The notes under the pieces were generated by a model, which ran no database searches, was not told the DNA's origin, and was given only the letters and a program-made list of their open reading frames with translations. A DNA stretch of 64,000 nucleotides, from assembly GCA_032358165.1 (NCBI GenBank), contig JAALGY010000016.1, positions 1,054,001 through 1,118,000 on the forward strand. Reading direction: 5' to 3'. Below are positions 59,748 to 64,000 of the stretch, piece by piece (the first letter of the stretch is position 1; each line of letters starts with the position of its first letter). Origin of the DNA: Diplosphaera chodatii (Eukaryota > Chlorophyta > Trebouxiophyceae > Prasiolales > Stichococcaceae). The position numbers were made by a program, and so were the translations under genes.

Positions 59748-60260
59748 CGACACGTGCAGCCGATCTTGAAACGTCAGCCTAGGAGCGTTCGGGAGCAGAT
59801 GAACGGACGCGGAGCAGGCGATGCTCGCTTGTAAGGGTCAACTTTCAGATTATTCGTACTCAGATTTGCAGGACACCTGCACCTTGCAGCCTGCAGTGTG
59901 GTGGCTGCTGGCGCTGTGCCATTGGAAGGTTACACTTCGTACTGCAAGTCAGCCCCGACGCATGCACCTGTTCTACACAGGTTTAGTGACTGTGTTAGCA
60001 GGAGTCTGTCATGGCGCAGCAGTCAAATTTGCAGGAACCCTTTCGGCAGTCTCAGTTTGTTCTGCATCATGGCAAGCTTCAGAACGCTCCACTTGCCTTG
60101 GAGCTGTAACTTCATCAGTAGCGTGTGCAACACTGCAAGTATGACACTCACATCTGCGGCAAACCTCGTGGGTCTCAACAGCTGCCATTGGGGCTAGGAA
60201 GACGAACCGAGTGCTAGTACATGAGTTCCTACGTGAACAATGGACCCCACAGCCAGCTTA
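59748..60260. other. Convergent intergenic region (PDAT / membrane protein gene)
   Basis: 513 bp between two stop codons. TGTAA, the poly(A) signal favoured by green algae, occurs near 59830 and 60106 on the plus strand, either of which could serve PDAT. No gene seen. Confidence 0.5.
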
Positions 60261-62571
60261 TTACACTTCTGACAGATCCAGCTCTTCCTTCGCAGCCATT
60301 TCAGCGTCATTACCTTCAGAGCGCTGCACGTCTGCTGGCATGTTCACCTTTGCTGCTGGCGCAACAGCTCGCTCTGCCGCTGCCTTTGCTGCCGCTGCCA
60401 CTGCTGCTGCCGCCGCCTCATCAGCGGGGTCGCAAATCAGCAGCGCCGCTATACCCTGCTGTGCCGTGTGCCACGCAGCCTCGACAAGGCTGAAGATGCT
60501 GCCTGCAAAATTCCACACGATGCCGCAGCCGCCGGTGCCGACGCCAATAGTAGAACCCGCTGCAGCGCCAAGGAGCATGCCGATCGGCTTCAGCAGCAGC
60601 GGCCAGGTGTCCCACACCACCTGCAGCATGGCATGCGCTGTTCGTTGTTGAGCACACGACATTGAGCACATCTGATGAACAGGTGATCCTGAACATTGCA
60701 GGCAGGCACACACGGTGAGTTTGGTGGGCGCCATGCGTTCTGCCGCGCTGTCGCTGCCATCCCACACATCGTGGCGGCCTGGCGCTGGCTGTGCCGAGTC
60801 CGACCCACCGCTCCAGCACATGGACACAGCAGCTGGCCAGGCACTCCTACACCAACTTGCAGGCAGAGCAACACCTTCACCATCATCAGGCCAAAGGCCA
60901 GCACCGCTGGCGGCCCTAAACCCTAAACCCTGGCGACCCGCACTCCGGCCGAGGCCGCGTGGTTGCCGGCGCCCGCCAGGCTGTTGCGTATCCGATAGCC
61001 GCCGGCTCCCGTGGCATGACGTTGGTGCATCCTGCGCGACACCCGGCGCAGTGCCATCACTGCCGAACGGCAGCGCACGGGGGACCCCACTTCTACGGCT
61101 GCTGCAACGCTAGAACACCCGCCTGCCATACTGGGGCACGCTCCAGATAGGCAGAAGTGCCTGCTACAGATTCCGTCCAGCGCACTGCCGCGTGTGCACA
61201 AGGCTGTGCTGTGACCCGGCGCAACGGTCACCTGAAGACAGGGAGCGGCCTCGCCCAGGGCAGGCCGAAAACCCTGGCCAGCTGCCGCTGCCGGTCCGCC
61301 GCCTCGGACGCCGCCGCCACCATTGCCTGGTTCTCGGATGTTGGCAGCGGCTCGTCAACCAGCCGGACCATCGCCCCCGCGGCCCAGGCCTTTGCCGCAT
61401 GGGCCACCTGCATTTGGAGCCAGGGCAGCATTGCAGCCCTGACCAGGAACCCTATTGCAGGGTTCCTGGTCATCCTTAGTTCCCGCCTGCCAACCAGGCG
61501 CACAGCGTCTTCAAAATTAACCGATGAATTTGCTCGATCAGCTGCTGCGCGTCGCAGGTGCTTTCACGCAAAGAAAGAGGAGCCTGGAAGTGCACCGCAA
61601 AGGTGACGCCGCCGGCGATGGCGGCGGCCATCCCGAACGCCGCCAGCGCCACAACCGCAGCCGCCGCCGCCGCCGCCGCCCCGGCGAGGCTGCCCGCCGC
61701 GCCGACGACGAGCGCCGCGCCAGCCAGCAGGTTCCACAGCAGCATGCCGGCGCCGGTGGCGGCGCCGACGGCGGCGCCGGCCGCGACCGCCGGCGGCAGC
61801 AGGCACGCGCGCTGCCAGGCTGGCAGCGAGCTGCGCGCCGTGGTCCCGGCGGCGCCGGCGGCCGCCAGCAGCGGCGTCAGCGGCCGAAGACAGGCTGCAG
61901 GGAGGAAGCCAGGTGGTGTTGTCACCTGACATCCGGCACCGCGAGCTCTCACCTCGCCCAGCTTCCACCTCTGCGACGCCGCCTTGCAGAAGATGCATGC
62001 CAGTATAGTGTCCAAATTCAGTGGCGGCATGCGTTGCTCGACAATGATGACAGCCTCCCGTAGTCGTTTCAGCGCAGGACGGTCGGTGCCCACCCGTCAG
62101 CAGGTGGTCAACTGCCCGCAGCAAGCACCGCCAGGCGGTGATCACCAAAGGGTGCAGGTCCTGAATGGCAGAGTGCACAGCATTCAAGTGCGTCTATCAA
62201 TGTGATCTGGCCCATGCAAAGGTCTGGGCAGGCACAGAATGCACACCACATGCACAATACAAGATGTGCGGGCGCATCCTGTGAGCAGGCAACTGCATCA
62301 TATGCAGCATTCTCCCGAAGACAACCATTGGCAGGGATACGTACGCCTCAGTATATTTAGCTACCTGTGTATCATCTTCCTCGTCTGAATGCTTGGGCAA
62401 TAGGATATACAGGCGGCATGGCCACTCCAGGTCGCCCAACACACGCAGGACGGCATTCCAGGCGGCTGCGCTCCTGCTGATGGGATCAGGCATCTGAAAG
62501 GGGTCTTGTAGCATGGGAGGCCCCACGATGACCGTCACCGACGTCGTGGAGGCATCGACGTCCGTGAACAT
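60261..62571 (-). CDS. Gly/Ala-rich probable membrane protein, 6 exons, 444 aa
   Basis: Not recognised. Minus-strand exons: 62571-62365, 62160-62094, 61894-61495, 61438-61232, 61031-60938, 60620-60261; 1335 nt, all phases agree. The soluble N-terminal 70 residues contain LEWPCRLYILLPKHSDEEDD. Exon 3 has a long hydrophobic Gly/Ala stretch (GAATGAGMLLWNLLAGAALV and onward). Exon 4 has an Ala-rich segment beginning AAMLPWLQMQVAHAAKAW. Exon 6 has PIGMLLGAAAGSTIGVGTGG followed by IVWNFAG, weakly resembling the exon 3 segment, so an internal repeat is possible. The C-terminal tail is Ala/Lys/Glu-rich and polar. Such Gly/Ala-rich helices suggest insertion into or wrapping of a membrane (inference). 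Intron 61494-61439 is only 56 nt and mostly a hairpin; the next-to-last exon's donor runs into telomere-like repeats. Confidence 0.6.
60914..60931 (-). repeat. Telomere repeat just inside an intron donor
   Basis: On the minus strand AGGGTTTAGGGTTTAGGG begins 6 bases after the donor GTCGCC at 60937; the most perfect telomere-type tract in the window. Confidence 0.85.
61441..61471 (-). other. Perfect 13-bp hairpin at the 3' splice site of a 56-nt intron
   Basis: GACCAGGAACCCT, loop ATTGC, then AGGGTTCCTGGTC. In the transcript the stem ends one base from the acceptor AG, so it would fold the 3' half of the intron. Confidence 0.8.
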
Positions 62572-63420
62572 GTTTGCGACAGTCTGGCATCCACACCAAA
62601 AAGAACAGGTGCAGCAGCGGTTGCCTCAACCAGAGTGCCACTGGCCACGGACCTAGGTATGAAATATGTATACAAGGGCCTGCAGGCGAGTGACAAGTGA
62701 TGGGTGCGTTTGCACAGCAGCTGCACTCCGCAGAGGCTCTGCTCTCGAGAGCCCTGTCAGCATGACCGCCTGCAGTTGCTCACACACGCGGTGGGTACGA
62801 GTACCTACTTGCACGGGAGCGGACAACCAACTCCAGTGCGCTGACTTCTGAAGCAGTGCGTCTGTTGCTTTACAGTGCTTCACGACGAACCCCACGCCAC
62901 CGCCGGCAGCGCCGGTCCAAACAGTGCAGGGGGGCGCCTGCCTGGCGGCGGCAACAGGCTTCCAAAACATACAACTCGAAAACAGGGGCACAGCACGCTT
63001 GCTGGCACCAGCCGGCCGTGTTGACATCCCCACAGCGAAAGACGGTAGGAACGCAGATGATATCTGCCCCTTTGTGCAGCATTTGCAACCCTGTCAGTAT
63101 CATGTAAAACGCCTTTGTTCCCGCACATGCACACAAGGGCGGCTGGGTACGCTATCCTTCCAGCTCCTGGGGCCATCAGCCCCGACCTGCAGCCTCCGCT
63201 GCCGACCCCGTTAGCCCCCGTATCGCTGGCTCTGCTGCTGTCTGCTGCCGTAGCACTGCTGTCCAGCCGTCACACCAAAGCACCACGCCCACTGCAGCCG
63301 CCGTGCGATGGCCCCTCCCCCAGGGCACCCGGCACTGTCTGCGCAGGGGCTGGCCCGATGCTGGCTGCACGCGCGCTGCTGTGCTGGCTGCGGGGGGCAG
63401 GCGGCTGGAAGCGGGGAGGC
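62572..63420. other. Intergenic region upstream of the membrane-protein gene
   Basis: 849 bp expected to carry the promoter of the membrane-protein gene and the 3' end of the right-edge gene. Open frames here are short and unsupported. Confidence 0.4.
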
Positions 63421-64000
63421 TCAGCGGGGGCCGGGCGGCGGCTGGAAGAAGGGCGGCGGCACGGCGCCCTGCTGCGGGTGCCCGAACTGTGCGGCCCGCT
63501 GCATCTCCGCCATGCGCTGCAGGCAGACGAGAAAACAGCACGTGGGTGCGTGACGAGGCATGCTGACGCATGCGGGCGACGGTTGCGCACTGCAATGCAT
63601 GGGCGTCGGAATAGATCTTTGTGTTCGCACAGCAGACGGCTCCACAGCTGGCACCGGACGCCGGGTCTAGTGGAGCAAGCAGCAGGCTCTGCAGACCTGC
63701 ACCTGACCCTCAGGCTGGTTTGCTTTTGCAGGCATGCCACAAACACAAGGGACCACACTTCGCAGCATTTCTGTGCCCTCTTTTTGCAAGCTGGCAACCC
63801 GGCTCAGAAGGCGGCGGCGATGCAGCGTTGCATCTCGGCGGCGCTCTGGATGTTGGCGGCCTGACCGTTCTGCCTGTCAGGCCTGAGAGGACATTGTGGG
63901 AGGTCACCGACAGGCACCAACCTGCATCTCGGCGGCGCGCTGCATCTCGGCGACGCGCTGGAACTCGGCGGCCCGCTGCCGCGCCGCCATGATCTCCATC
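63421..64000 (-). CDS. 3' end of a gene running off the right edge; Met/Gln/Ala-rich coiled coil and Pro-rich tail
   Basis: Partial, function unknown. Minus-strand exon >64000-63922 encodes MAARQRAAEFQRVAEMQR-type heptad-like repeats and ends at GAGATGCAG|GTTGGT. Exon 63516-63421 continues in phase with RMAEMQRAAQFGHPQQG and ends PPFFQPPPGPR-stop. Between them a piece starting at 63860 (AANIQSAAEMQRCIAAAF-stop) is also a good acceptor-led exon, which would give a shorter alternative C-terminus. A coiled coil is likely from the composition. The true N-terminus lies outside the window. Confidence 0.5.

Noticed and set aside
60914..60931. Possible chromosome end from TTTAGGG repeats
   Set aside because: Only two to three units, several scattered tracts, and genes continue on both sides; these are interstitial.
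1..64000. tRNA, rRNA, CRISPR arrays, transposase or reverse-transcriptase genes
   Set aside because: Looked for characteristic motifs and repeats on both strands and saw none that could be supported.

Overview
The window looks like nuclear DNA of a green alga (Chlorophyta; a Chlorella-like or other core chlorophyte lineage is my inference). The evidence is a GC-rich sequence, very intron-dense genes with short exons, Ala-rich proteins, a plant/algal phospholipid:diacylglycerol acyltransferase (PDAT), and short interstitial copies of the plant-type telomere motif TTTAGGG. No bacterial, organellar, tRNA or rRNA features were seen. All exon models below were built by eye from GT/GC...AG junctions, reading-phase consistency and comparison between paralogues in the window.

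Region 1 (1-42043) is an array of eight members of one gene family I do not recognise. Each complete copy spans about 5 kb, has 10-11 exons and encodes about 940-1000 residues of Ala/Leu-rich helical segments, ending in a short basic tail built around KAAKRARQKA. Two subfamilies share the exon layout. Class I comprises R1 (partial, minus, to the left edge), F1 (plus), R2 (minus) and R3 (minus). Class II comprises F2, F3, F4 and F5 (all plus). R2/F2 and R3/F3 are divergent class I/class II pairs of about 10.5 kb each, apparently a duplicated two-gene unit; F4 and F5 are further tandem copies of the class II gene with a period of about 6 kb. R2, R3, F3 and F5 read cleanly. F1 has a 1-nt frameshift and a 16-nt 'intron'. 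F2 needs a shifted acceptor. F4 has a frameshift in a CG run and an early stop. About one quarter of the array introns start with GC instead of GT, while none of the 41 introns modelled in the other genes does.

Region 2 (42636-64000) holds ordinary single genes: a secreted phytocyanin-like cupredoxin (plus); a 17-exon, about 1274-residue protein whose C-terminus is an RNase HII domain (minus); a 17-exon PDAT (plus), divergent from the RNase HII gene; a 6-exon Gly/Ala-rich probable membrane protein (minus); and a partial gene running off the right edge (minus). Telomere-like repeats sit at or beside splice sites in several of these genes. Three local duplications, each copying the end of an exon plus its splice donor, are visible (two in the RNase HII gene, one in PDAT).

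The array and the metabolic genes show no obvious functional link. The most novel content is the helical-protein array with its unusual splice sites.
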